A DNA stretch of 55,312 nucleotides. Origin: Dyella psychrodurans. GTDB lineage: Bacteria; Pseudomonadota; Gammaproteobacteria; Xanthomonadales; Rhodanobacteraceae. Below are positions 16,003-24,340 of this stretch, piece by piece. Made by a program: the position numbers and the translations under genes. Numbering within the stretch: the stretch's first letter is position 1; each line of letters starts with the position of its first letter. The notes beneath the pieces are model-generated. The model was not told the origin of the DNA and ran no database searches. It saw nothing but the letters and a program-made list of their open reading frames with translations. The stretch is taken from the NCBI RefSeq assembly GCF_003363265.1, contig NZ_QRBF01000012.1, forward strand, positions 1 through 55,312. Direction: 5' to 3'.

Positions 16003-17151
16003 ATGGCCACGATCCATTACCTGACCCAGGTCGAACTCGACTTCGGCGCCATTCAGCAACTCACGGCCGCCTGCGAACGCGCGGGCATCACGCACCCGCT
16101 CGTCGTCACCGACGCCGGTGTGCGCGTGGCAGGCGTCTTGCAGCATGCACTCGATGCATTGAGCGACCTGCCCTACGCGATCTACGACGAAACGCCGGGC
16201 AACCCTACCGAAGCAGCAGTGCGCGCAGCCGTGGCGATGTATCGGCGCGGAAAGTGCGATGGCCTGATTGCCGTGGGCGGTGGTTCAAGCATCGACCTCG
16301 CCAAGGGCGTGGCCATTGCCGCCACCCACGCAGGCCCGCTGAAGACGTACGCCACCATCGAAGGCGGCAGCCCGAAGATCACCGCGCGCGTGGCGCCGCT
16401 GATCGCCGTGCCCACCACGGCCGGCACCGGCAGTGAAGTGGCGCGTGGCGCCATCGTCATTGTGGATGACGGCCGCAAACTCGGTTTTCACAACTGGCAC
16501 CTGATGCCGAAAACAGCCATTCTCGATCCCGAGCTGACGCTCGGCTTGCCGCCGTTTCTCACGGCTGCCACGGGCATGGATGCGATCGCGCACTGCATGG
16601 AAACCTTCATGGCCCCCGCGATGAATCCGCCCGCCGACGGCATCGCGCTGGATGGTTTGATGCGCGGCTGGGCAAACATTGTGCGCGCCACCACTCACGG
16701 CCAGGATCGTAAAGCGCGCTGGAACATGATGAGCACGAGCATGCAGGGCGCGATGGCTTTTCAAAAAGGACTCGGCTGCGTGCATTCGCTGAGCCATAGC
16801 CTGGGTGGCGTGAACCACAAACTCCATCACGGTACCTTGAACGCCATGTTCCTGCCAGCCGTGGTGCGCTTTAACGCGGGCGCGGAAAGCATCAGGAAGG
16901 AACAGCGCCTGCAGCGCATGGCACACGCCATCGGCATCGATACCTGCGACGCAAAGGGCATGGAACTGGCCGAAGCCCTGCGCGAAATGAATGCGCGCCT
17001 CGGGTTGCCAACCGGCTTGGCCGCGATGGGCGTAACACGCGATCAGTTTGAGCGCGTGATCGACGGTGCGATGGCCGATCATTGCCACAAGACCAACCCG
17101 CGCATCGCCACGCGCGAGGACTATCGCCAGATGCTGGAAGAGTCGCTCTGA
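16003..17151 (+). CDS. Iron-containing alcohol dehydrogenase
   Basis: 382 residues, the usual length for the family. The nucleotide-binding GGGSSIDLAKG is near 89-99, PTTAGTGSE near 130-138 and the metal-binding region has GMDAIAHCMET (near 190-200) plus the two His-rich loops HSLSHSLGG and NHKLHHG (near 262-281). The enzyme should interconvert an alcohol and an aldehyde or ketone with NAD(P), Fe(II)-dependent, in the cytoplasm. AAAGGA precedes the ATG. The substrate is unknown; the partner hydrolase gene upstream suggests a short degradation pathway. Confidence 0.9.
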   Translation: MATIHYLTQVELDFGAIQQLTAACERAGITHPLVVTDAGVRVAGVLQHALDALSDLPYAIYDETPGNPTEAAVRAAVAMYRRGKCDGLIAVGGGSSIDLAKGVAIAATHAGPLKTYATIEGGSPKITARVAPLIAVPTTAGTGSEVARGAIVIVDDGRKLGFHNWHLMPKTAILDPELTLGLPPFLTAATGMDAIAHCMETFMAPAMNPPADGIALDGLMRGWANIVRATTHGQDRKARWNMMSTSMQGAMAFQKGLGCVHSLSHSLGGVNHKLHHGTLNAMFLPAVVRFNAGAESIRKEQRLQRMAHAIGIDTCDAKGMELAEALREMNARLGLPTGLAAMGVTRDQFERVIDGAMADHCHKTNPRIATREDYRQMLEESL

Positions 17152-17181
17152 CAAGCGCGACCATTTTTCCAATCCGCACCT

Positions 17182-17264
17182 AAGCCCTTTCGCATGGCTT
17201 GCGTAGGCATTTACCAACGCGCCGAATCACTCGGCCCCGACAGATGGCGGAACGCACTTTATGC
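17182..17264 (+). repeat. 83-bp direct repeat, copy 2
   Basis: Second copy of the repeat at 14994-15076. It lies right after the alcohol dehydrogenase gene and directly before the structured leader at 17277. Confidence 0.75.
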
Positions 17265-17276
17265 GATGGTTCGGTA

Positions 17277-17592
17277 GTCGGGCGTGCCCATCCCTTCGAT
17301 GACAACGGCACGCCCGACATGATGTGAAGTAGCGCGGATCGCCTGGGCTGCAACCCAAACGATCCGCTGGCCACCACCAACTGGTTACGGAGTTAATGAT
17401 GGTTACGTTCGATCATACGGCACCCGCACGCCCTCGTGCCCCCGCCATGGTGCATTTCTTCTACTTCACCGCCGCGCCATCGGCGCGACGTCGAGCCACA
17501 GTGGGCAATCGCCAAAACGGAAGCAGCTGATTCCGACAAAACGAGCAGGATTTTTCCTGCAGCCCTTCACGCCGCGCGCAATGCGCGGCGTG
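17277..17592 (+). ncRNA. Candidate structured leader RNA, copy 1
   Basis: Five hairpins in order: 12-bp stem 17277-17288/17307-17318; 8-bp stem GCGGATCG/CGATCCGC (17334-17341/17360-17367); CGCGCC/GGCGCG (17473-17478/17482-17487); GCAGGA-TTTT-TCCTGC (17545-17560); and CACGCCGCGC/GCGCGGCGTG (17568-17577/17583-17592). The same order recurs at 41655-41965 with several stems changed on both arms, which indicates selection on RNA structure. A 43-codon ORF is embedded. The element ends 24 nt before the gene at 17617, so it is probably a cis-acting leader of that gene. Confidence 0.6.
17399..17530 (+). CDS. Leader ORF inside the structured element, copy 1
   Basis: 43 codons, preceded by GGAGTTAATG. 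The ATG aligns with that of the ORF at 41771, and both ribosome-binding sites read GGAGTTAAT. The shared pattern is an early D(H/D)TA, then an aromatic cluster (HFFYFT here, AYFFT there) and an Arg/Ala-rich tail. The product looks like a basic peptide without a membrane helix. It could be a regulatory leader peptide or a genuine small protein. Conservation is modest. Confidence 0.5.
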   Translation: MVTFDHTAPARPRAPAMVHFFYFTAAPSARRRATVGNRQNGSS

Positions 17593-17616
17593 ACCCTAAG
17601 CGTGTGGAGAACGATC

Positions 17617-17889
17617 ATGGAAGACATGCACGGCGGTCCGACGGGACCGCAGTTCTATCTCTTGTCCGAAGAAGCTTACGAAGACCTGAGAAACATCCAG
17701 ACCATGCTGACGCTGATGGCACATATCACTTACAGCGAAGACGACAACACCAACGGCAATGTCGTGCTGAAGATCGGCCGTGCGGATCTCTATTACTACT
17801 TCCAGGAGATCAGCGCGCAGATTGGCGCCGCGCTGGATCGGCTAAGCAAGGAGAACTGCACCGACACGCAAAGCCGGATGTGGCAGTAA
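17617..17889 (+). CDS. Small protein, possibly XAC0095-like
   Basis: 90 residues from the ATG at 17617, which has GGAGAA nine bases upstream. QFYLLSEEAYEDLRNIQTML near residues 13-32 followed by a second helix (ADLYYYFQEISAQIGAALDRL) resembles the short helical XAC0095-type proteins of Xanthomonadales; the assignment is tentative and the function of that group is unknown. It lies downstream of the structured leader (17277-17592), as does the gene at 42030 behind the second leader copy, so both are probably regulated in the same way. Confidence 0.65.
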   Translation: MEDMHGGPTGPQFYLLSEEAYEDLRNIQTMLTLMAHITYSEDDNTNGNVVLKIGRADLYYYFQEISAQIGAALDRLSKENCTDTQSRMWQ

Positions 17890-18086
17890 CAACAGAAGGG
17901 CACTGCAGGTTCCTATCAAAACGCACTCTGCCCTTCCCCTTGCCACCTTCATAGGCTTTTTTGATCGGCGCGATCAATATTTCAAAATAGCGCTGTGGAT
18001 CGTCGCTCCCTATGCTTTGCATGTGTGCTGGATCATCCGTGATTCTCGTGCACAGCCTGCTTAGCGATGTCTTTGCGGATGGAGTT

Positions 18087-18524
18087 ATGAACAGCCCACT
18101 TGAATTTGAGCCACAGACCGATAACAGCCGGCAGATTTTCGACGTCTTCCTTGAAATGGCGAAGCTGCCCGACATGTCGGAAACGATGCTTCAGGACGTG
18201 TACTTCAGCGATTTTGAAAGCGCGAGCAGCCGAATTTTCAGAATCTATCGCCATCTCCCGTTGCACTATCACGAGGATTGCGACGAACACTTATACGTCG
18301 TGAGCGGCGAAGCCATCTTTCACCTCAATGGAACCGAAAGCATCGCCAAGCCGGGCATGTTTGTTCGCTTCCCGAGAAAGCAGGTGCATGGATTCCCAAG
18401 AGTCCTCATACACCCCTTCGTCATTCTTGCCATCGACGTACCACGACGCCGTCCGGATGACATTGTTTTCGTCAATCCTGAGGACGGAGACGCAAAATCC
18501 TTCATGGGGCGAAATGCCACGTAA
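18087..18524 (+). CDS. Cupin-domain protein
   Basis: 145 residues from the ATG at 18087, which has GGAG close upstream; an earlier in-frame ATG at 18012 lacks one. The cupin motif 1 is LHYHEDCDEHLYVVSGEAIF at about 51-70 (metal-binding His/His/Glu/His pattern) and motif 2 is PGMFVRFPRKQVHGF near 80-94. A single cupin barrel of this type binds a metal ion and may act as a dioxygenase, isomerase or sugar sensor. The reaction cannot be told from the sequence. It stands alone. Confidence 0.8.
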   Translation: MNSPLEFEPQTDNSRQIFDVFLEMAKLPDMSETMLQDVYFSDFESASSRIFRIYRHLPLHYHEDCDEHLYVVSGEAIFHLNGTESIAKPGMFVRFPRKQVHGFPRVLIHPFVILAIDVPRRRPDDIVFVNPEDGDAKSFMGRNAT

Positions 18525-19158
18525 AACACCTAAAAATAACGGCACCTAAAATAAGGGCACCTGGGACCGTTACCATTCCTTATTCCTCGGGGATCGTTTT
18601 TCCTTACGCCAAGCTTGCACAGCCGCCCCCTCAAAAAAGCGGCATTCAGGGCAGGCGCCTGTCCACCCACCTCTCGCGCCCGGGGCGTCCGTAAACGGTG
18701 CCAGGGGTGGGCAATTCCTGCGAATTAACGCCCTTCATTTCCCCGCCTCTTCGGCAATTTTTTTGGGGTTTTCAGTCCCTATCGTCTTGCATTTCTTTCC
18801 GCTAAGCTCGTAGCAAGCGTTTATATCCACAGGGGAAATTCATGTTTCAAATGGCCGCGCGCAAGCGTGCCGATAGTTTCGCGTGTGCTGGACGCTCGTG
18901 TTGCAACGAGTAGCCTGGGCGAAAACTTCGCGCAAATCACGGTTGTTACCGAAAGCGGCAAATCATTCATCCCCCAGCAGTTGATGACCGCGTCGGTACT
19001 CATCGGGTAACGAACGCGCCATCCACTCGTCCGGTTTTCGATGCAGACGCCCAAGGCATTGCGCGCGTTGCTGCTTGAGTTGCGAGCGACGCGCGTTTTC
19101 AATGTTTTCAAATCAGGTAAGTGGTGTTTTAAAAAGGTACTTCTACAACGAGGGTTTT
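18525..19158. other. Gene-free region with repeats and a possible gene remnant
   Basis: Directly after the cupin gene lies a degenerate copy of the GGTACC-type element (18552-18587) framed by AATAAGG and CCTTATT. Around 18630-18720 there are dense GC-rich inverted repeats. From 18867 a 48-codon GTG-initiated frame (ends 19013) has plausible amino-acid composition (ITVVTESGKSFIPQQLMTA) but lacks a ribosome-binding site and an intact start, so it may be a decayed gene. A GAGGG site precedes the exported-protein gene at 19159. Confidence 0.4.
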
Positions 19159-19512
19159 ATGTTCAAGAAAATGACTGTGCAGGTTGTTGCCGCCGCATGC
19201 GTCGTGGCCGCCAGCGCGCTCCAGCCCGCTCTGGCACAAACCACAAGCAGCGTCGGGTCGATCGTCGGGATCGGCGCAGGCTGGAGCGCCGATATTTTTA
19301 GTCTTGCTGTCACCAACACGGTTCCCAATCCTGCCGGCTGCGCGTATTCCGACGCATACGTCATGAGCAGCAACGACCCCGGCTACAACACCATGTATGC
19401 GGCTGTCCTGACGGCCTATTCCACGGGGTCGCAAATCGCCGTTACCGTCTCGAACACCCTCTGCACAGCGGGTCGTCCGACAATCATCGGCGTCTCGGTT
19501 TACAACTCATAG
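19159..19512 (+). CDS. Small exported protein of unknown function
   Basis: 117 residues from the ATG at 19159 (GAGGG upstream). Signal peptide 1-27 with cleavage near ALA-QTTSS. The mature part is about 90 residues, rich in Ser, Thr, Val and Ala, with two cysteines (CAYSD and TLCTAG) that could form a disulfide. It should be periplasmic or secreted. I do not recognise the family. It lies 180 bp upstream of the secreted S53 peptidase gene but has its own ribosome-binding site; a functional link is possible, not shown. Confidence 0.7.
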   Translation: MFKKMTVQVVAAACVVAASALQPALAQTTSSVGSIVGIGAGWSADIFSLAVTNTVPNPAGCAYSDAYVMSSNDPGYNTMYAAVLTAYSTGSQIAVTVSNTLCTAGRPTIIGVSVYNS

Positions 19513-19693
19513 ATCGAGAGCGCGTCGGCGGCAACCCGGGGCACCTTTAGCGGTCGACGCCTGGTCAAGGCATGCGATTGGGAATCGCACGTCGTCGCGC
19601 GTCGCCGCACCGAAGTGGACTTTCGTACGGCCATCGCCTATGGATCGGTACAGCCCCAACCGATGGCAGCCTTAACCTTCAGGACTTCAGATC

Positions 19694-21475
19694 ATGGCGC
19701 TAAAACGCAAATGGACCGCGAAAGCCCGGGGAGCATCCGCGACGCGGAACGCCCGTGCGGGGCTGACAGGTATGTTCTTGTTGACCGGCCTGCTCATGAC
19801 AGCTACGCCGCTGATGGCTCAGGAAAGCGCAAACGCTACGCCCGATACGACCGTGAAAACCGCGGACGATTCCGAGAACGTCCAGTTTGCATTGATCCTG
19901 AAATTGCGGAATCAGGACGAGCTCCGCCGCGAACTGAAGAACGTATACAACCCGCTGAATCCGAATTACCACGCCTTCCTGAGCGCTGCGGATTTTCAAT
20001 CCGAATTCGCACCTTCCGCGGACGATTATTCGGCGCTGAAAGCCTTTGCCGCGAAACATGGCCTGCACATCGTCCATGAGCACGCCGGTCACACCATGCT
20101 CAGTGTCTCGGGTAGCGCTGCAACCGTTCGCGATCTTTTCAAGACTCACATGGTCTGGCGTCAATCCAGGGAGGGCAAGCAATACCTTGCTGCCGACGCT
20201 GCACCTACGGCACCGTCCGAACTTTCCAGTTTAGGCGGCAGCATCGTCGGTCTGAACCAAACGCCACTCAGGCCGTTTGCCGTGCCCACGCACCGCACCG
20301 CCAACAGCAAGCCAAGCGCGGGGTCCGGTCCGGATGGCTTCTACACACCCGCCGATATCAGGACGACCTATAACCTCAACGGCATGGAGAACGGCGGCGA
20401 ACCTGTCGCATTGGTCGAGTTCTCGTCGGCCAATTATTCCGACGCTGCCGTGTATGCCAACACTTATAAACTGCCCAACCCGGCGCTGACGCAAATCGCC
20501 GTCGATGGTGGAAACACCGACACGACGAATGCCTTCGAAGTGATGCTCGACATCGAAATGGTGATGGCCATTTCCAGCCCGTCGAACATCTACGTATACA
20601 CGGCGCCCAATACCGTCGCCTCCGGCATGGATACGTTCCTCCGGATCGCCGAAGACGACCAGGTTGGCCAGGTAAGCACTTCGTGGGGCGTGTGCGAAGC
20701 CGAAGTTTCCCAAGATACCGTGGACATCCAGAACCAGATATTCATGCAGCTGGCAGCGGAAGGTATCGCCGTGTTTGCCGCCACCGGCGACTATGGCTAC
20801 AACGGCTGCCAGGGAACCAGCGCCGGTGTCGCCGATCCCGCGTCACAACCCTACGTGACGGGTGTTGGCGCAACGACACTGACGACGTCGTCGTCGCAAG
20901 CCTATGAAGGAGAATCCGTCTGGTACAACGCCAATGCGTCACCGTATCCGTCGGGCAGTGGCGGTGGCGTCAGCATGTATTGGCCAATCCCCGACTACCA
21001 GACTGGCGTTAAAGCAGCGTCAAGCCAGTTCTCCAGAACCATGCGCAATGTCCCGGACGTTTCCGCGGATGGCGACCCCGACACCGGCTTCTACGTCTAT
21101 TGCAGCCAATGCAACGGCTCAGGCGGCGCTGGATGGGGTGGCTGGGGCGGCACCAGCGTGGCTGCTCCGCAATGGGCCGCACTGTGGAGTCTCATCGGCA
21201 AAGCGATGTCCAACGGCGTTCCCGTCCGCGTAGGTTTCGCCAACCCGGCGCTCTATTCCATTGGTGAGAGCGGTGCTGGATATGTCAGCGCCATGCATGA
21301 CGTGATCACGGGCAATAACGGTTACTACGACGCCGTGATCGGATACGACAATGCGACCGGCTGGGGCTCCTACAATGGCGCCGGTTTGTTGCAGCAGGTA
21401 AAGACCTGGAAGAGGAAAAGAACGACGATTGCGCCTGTGATTCATTACATCTTGAGTCACAATCAGTCAGGCTGA
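19694..21475 (+). CDS. Secreted S53 serine peptidase (kumamolisin/sedolisin type)
   Basis: 593 residues: an N-terminal signal (hydrophobic LTGMFLLTGLLMTA, about 23-36), an activation prodomain to about residue 205 and the catalytic domain from about 210. The S53 catalytic set is visible: Glu282 and Asp286 (FEVMLDIEM), the oxyanion Asp366 (TGDYG) and Ser488 in GGTSVAAP. A C-terminal calcium site is suggested by IGYDNATGWGS near 555-565. Sedolisins work at acidic pH as secreted endopeptidases. The family's usual length is matched. Confidence 0.92.
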   Translation: MALKRKWTAKARGASATRNARAGLTGMFLLTGLLMTATPLMAQESANATPDTTVKTADDSENVQFALILKLRNQDELRRELKNVYNPLNPNYHAFLSAADFQSEFAPSADDYSALKAFAAKHGLHIVHEHAGHTMLSVSGSAATVRDLFKTHMVWRQSREGKQYLAADAAPTAPSELSSLGGSIVGLNQTPLRPFAVPTHRTANSKPSAGSGPDGFYTPADIRTTYNLNGMENGGEPVALVEFSSANYSDAAVYANTYKLPNPALTQIAVDGGNTDTTNAFEVMLDIEMVMAISSPSNIYVYTAPNTVASGMDTFLRIAEDDQVGQVSTSWGVCEAEVSQDTVDIQNQIFMQLAAEGIAVFAATGDYGYNGCQGTSAGVADPASQPYVTGVGATTLTTSSSQAYEGESVWYNANASPYPSGSGGGVSMYWPIPDYQTGVKAASSQFSRTMRNVPDVSADGDPDTGFYVYCSQCNGSGGAGWGGWGGTSVAAPQWAALWSLIGKAMSNGVPVRVGFANPALYSIGESGAGYVSAMHDVITGNNGYYDAVIGYDNATGWGSYNGAGLLQQVKTWKRKRTTIAPVIHYILSHNQSG

Positions 21476-21606
21476 TCGCTATTGGGGCATAAACCACGGT
21501 AGCTGGTGGCATTATTTAAGATCATCAGCCCGCAAATAAGTGGACCACCCTGGGAATGTCGAAGGCCCCGACGCGAAGACCCGAGCACGATGCGCAACTT
21601 ATTTAA

Positions 21607-21633
21607 AAAAGGCCCCGCCAAGCGGGGCCTTTT
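21607..21633. terminator. Strong bidirectional terminator
   Basis: AAAAGGCCCCGC (21607-21618) pairs perfectly with GCGGGGCCTTTT (21622-21633) around a 3-nt loop; an extra A-run on the left gives a U-run in the other direction. It lies between the end of the S53 peptidase gene and the end of the M14 peptidase gene. The rest of the 21476-21872 stretch holds only a GGTACC-type element. Confidence 0.85.
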
Positions 21634-21671
21634 GTGTTGCACTTGGAACTCTTCCTCTACTCGCGGAAACA

Positions 21672-21688
21672 ACGGTACCTGGTACCGT
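21672..21688. repeat. GGTACC-type palindromic element
   Basis: ACGGTACC-T-GGTACCGT, an 8-bp perfect inverted repeat around one T. It belongs to a family seen again at 36079-36103, 43933-43945 and 45016-45028, with a decayed copy at 18552. Confidence 0.7.
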
Positions 21689-21872
21689 CATTTGAAGAAG
21701 CACGTCGATACGTTCCTTTGACGCTGAGTGATTCTTTACTCGCCCCCTCGTTCTTCGATCCGAACCACTTCTTGAACATTTTCGCAGTTCCCTCTGGGCA
21801 GCGGCAGGCAAAGCAACAAAGAGCTTAGCTGGCTTTGCGTCGAGCTTTGGCCAAGGTCGCGGTGAAGCACTG

Positions 21873-22796
21873 TCAGGCGTGCGCCAGTGCGTAATCCATC
21901 GCCGCACGCACCGCCGCGACCTGTGCCTGGATACATTGCTCCGGCGTCGCACGCGGGCTGTCGGGATAAACCTCCGTGGTCGTCGTGTAACGCGCGCCGG
22001 TAACGCTGGCACACAGGCCAAGCTTCTTCAGCGCGTATTCGATCACACCCGGCGCCACCACCAGCGAGCCGATAATTTCGCTGTTCGCATCCGCCGGCGC
22101 GATATGCGTCACCTTCGACACCGCCGCCAGCACAGCCTGCTGGAACGCCGGTTGCGGGTTCGCGGCGTCATCGACCAGATAGAAGCCATCCGGGACTTTA
22201 CCGGGCACGAACACCTTGCCATCGCGCGCGGCCAGTGCACGGCGAAATTCGGATTCGTCGCTATCGGTGGTTTCGTGCAGATCGATGTGCATCAAAAAGC
22301 GGCCACGCAACGGCGCGACCAACCACATCAGAGCAGCCGACTCGCCCGACGGGCTGCTCTCGTAGAAGGAACGATTCGGATCGATGGCATCAGGATTCCA
22401 GCGCTGGATACGTTCGTAGGACCACGGGCTGATGCAAGGCGTAACCAGTATGTTTGCGCGCCGCGCATAGTCGGCCATATGTTGCTCGGCGAAACGAAGC
22501 GCCCCATGTACGCCACTCGTTTCGTAACCGTGCACGCCGCCGGTGACCAGCATGACGGGGAGATCATCCCGCCAATTTCGGGTCCGAACGGAAACCAGCG
22601 GGAAGCTGCCCTGGGCGTAATCAAGCCGACCATATTCCGACACGTCGAAGCGGGCGCGAAGCCCGTCGATCGCAGCGATCACATCTTCTTCATAGCTGCG
22701 TTGGCGAACCTGCCGCGAAAGCCACGCGTCTCTTTCCGCCTTGCCCCAAGCTTGCCCTAGTTCGCCAATGGGGTAACCGGCATCGATGTTGTCCAT
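21873..22796 (-). CDS. M14-family zinc carboxypeptidase
   Basis: 307 residues, no signal peptide. The zinc-binding HxxE is in GGVHGYETSG near residues 87-96, and the third ligand is a His in MHIDLHETTD near 168-177. The C-terminal TTTTEVYPDSPR region carries the Glu expected for catalysis. The small size suggests a cytoplasmic M14-type peptidase or deacylase acting on small substrates such as murein peptides or acylated amino acids; which one cannot be decided by eye. Transcribed alone. Confidence 0.8.
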   Translation of the reverse strand: MDNIDAGYPIGELGQAWGKAERDAWLSRQVRQRSYEEDVIAAIDGLRARFDVSEYGRLDYAQGSFPLVSVRTRNWRDDLPVMLVTGGVHGYETSGVHGALRFAEQHMADYARRANILVTPCISPWSYERIQRWNPDAIDPNRSFYESSPSGESAALMWLVAPLRGRFLMHIDLHETTDSDESEFRRALAARDGKVFVPGKVPDGFYLVDDAANPQPAFQQAVLAAVSKVTHIAPADANSEIIGSLVVAPGVIEYALKKLGLCASVTGARYTTTTEVYPDSPRATPEQCIQAQVAAVRAAMDYALAHA

Positions 22797-23014
22797 GCTT
22801 TTGTCCTGTACCTCAAAATTTGCAACCAGTTTTTCTCTTATTCACGCCTGCGTTGGTTCGAAGTTTCATGCCATGGCAGGCAATCTGTATCACGCATGTT
22901 ACACGTTGACGCCCATAAATATTGGCGGGACTATTGCCGCCGTTTGTTGCGTCAAAAAGGGTGATTTTTTACGAAATGAACCGTCACACCATTCATTAAA
23001 CCTGGGAGGTTTAC

Positions 23015-23563
23015 ATGAAAATCAGTCGCAGCGTTCTCGCCGCGTTCGTTGTCCTACTCGGCACACTCGCCGCATTCCAGCCTTCGAATGTGCGCGCACA
23101 GACCAATACGGATATTGCAAGAAGTGCCTTTCAAGTCACCGTAGAAGTCAACGTCAACAATTTCGTCTTCACACCGGTCAGCATTCCGAGTGGAAAGCGA
23201 CTGGTTGTCCAAAGCGTGAGTCTCTCGGGCGCTGCGCAAACGACGGGTGCCTATGTACAGCCCATCGTCATCCTTGCATCAGAGCTCGGCACCGCAGGCT
23301 TCAATTACAATTACTTTGGACCCAATCCTTCAACGGTTGATCCGACACAATTTTATGCGTCCTACCCGACAACCATCTATGCGGATGCGTTACAGGTCGG
23401 GCCAGCGTTTGCAGGCTACACGCCGTCATTCATGGCATTCAACGTGGTGATCAACGGGTATCTCGTCGATCTTCCCAAAACAGCTGCTTCTGCGGCCACC
23501 AGTCAGCAGGAACAAGGTCCTGACGTAAAGCTACTGGGAAATCACAGCATCGTAGTTCACTAG
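23015..23563 (+). CDS. Exported protein of unknown function
   Basis: 182 residues after GGGAGG. Signal peptide 1-29 (cleavage near VRA-QTN). The mature region is beta-rich (VTVEVNVNNFVFTPVSIPSGKRLVVQSVSLSG) and has repeated short hydrophobic strands, so a secreted beta-sandwich is plausible. No family recognised. It ends at a strong terminator at 23583. Confidence 0.7.
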   Translation: MKISRSVLAAFVVLLGTLAAFQPSNVRAQTNTDIARSAFQVTVEVNVNNFVFTPVSIPSGKRLVVQSVSLSGAAQTTGAYVQPIVILASELGTAGFNYNYFGPNPSTVDPTQFYASYPTTIYADALQVGPAFAGYTPSFMAFNVVINGYLVDLPKTAASAATSQQEQGPDVKLLGNHSIVVH

Positions 23564-23582
23564 AAATATCCTGCGAAAAAGG

Positions 23583-23625
23583 GCTGGAGGTAATTGAGCG
23601 ACTTCAACTACCTCCGGCTTTTTTT
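23583..23625 (+). terminator. Rho-independent terminator
   Basis: GCTGGAGGTA (23583-23592) pairs with TACCTCCGGC (23609-23618, one G-T pair) and is followed by seven T residues. It terminates the exported-protein gene. Confidence 0.85.
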
Positions 23626-23647
23626 GAGCCACAACAACCCTTCAACC

Positions 23648-24229
23648 TCAGCCGCCGCCATTTCCCTTGTAAAGCAGAAACTCACCCTGATGCTGCTTTT
23701 TTGGCTCAGCGAAGATGGAAGCAGCTACTCGTTTCGCCATATCTTCCAACATGTCATCGGGCGTCGCGAGATGAGTCGTCGACTTCTCTTGATAGGCATA
23801 GCTCGCTATCGCCTGCCCGTCCTTGACGCTCAGCACACGCACTGAGATACCTGCGCGATCCGAGTGAAGTCCCACCAGCCCGCTGCGGTAATAATCCTGC
23901 ACCTCGCCATTGATGACATAGCGGTAGCCTTTGGCCTGGGCATAAGCGACTGCCGCATTGTCAGTAAGCTGTGCGTTGGCTCCAACGGGCCTCGGCAGCG
24001 GGACGGCGTGCAGACCCGGCTTTTGCGAAATGACGCGGACAAAAATGGAACTGGCCGTCGCCCCGGAGCCGGCACAATCCGCCTGATTGGCGATACCGCA
24101 GTCCTGGAACATCACCACGGCAATCGTGCTTCCGTGGGGAACGCGATGCTTTACCTCGATGGACGGGTCGGTGGCACATCCCGCCAACAGCATCAGCGTT
24201 GCCAAAAGGGCGCGTGTACGCATGGTCAT
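23648..24229 (-). CDS. Lipoprotein of unknown function
   Basis: 193 residues from the ATG at 24229 (a second Met lies two codons on). Perfect lipobox LLAGC with the lipidated Cys near residue 19. The mature domain has GSTIAVVMFQDCG, then AQAKGYRYVINGEVQDYYRSG and SVRVLSVKDGQAIASYAYQEK, a pattern similar to stress-sensing or CsgG-like periplasmic lipoproteins; this likeness is only general. It follows the RDD membrane protein gene with a terminator-like hairpin between. Confidence 0.7.
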   Translation of the reverse strand: MTMRTRALLATLMLLAGCATDPSIEVKHRVPHGSTIAVVMFQDCGIANQADCAGSGATASSIFVRVISQKPGLHAVPLPRPVGANAQLTDNAAVAYAQAKGYRYVINGEVQDYYRSGLVGLHSDRAGISVRVLSVKDGQAIASYAYQEKSTTHLATPDDMLEDMAKRVAASIFAEPKKQHQGEFLLYKGNGGG

Positions 24230-24295
24230 GACCGACTCTCTCCAAGCCTTGAAAGTGCCATCGCTACGAGACGGGAAGGATACCAAACGAAGGAA

Positions 24296-24330
24296 GGGGC
24301 GGAGTGGACGACTCCACTCGGCCCCCTTTT
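24296..24330. terminator. GC-rich hairpin between RDD and lipoprotein genes
   Basis: GGGGC and GAGTGGA (24296-24308) pair with TCCACTC and GCCCC (24313-24325) with one G-G mismatch; four T follow on the plus strand. On the minus strand, where both flanking genes are read, the run is weaker, so it may attenuate rather than end transcription. Confidence 0.6.
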
Positions 24331-24340
24331 CGGCAGATGA

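Noticed and set aside
21879-22760. 293-codon plus-strand frame opposite the M14 peptidase gene
   Set aside because: Antisense artefact; the M14 zinc-binding motifs on the minus strand are intact.
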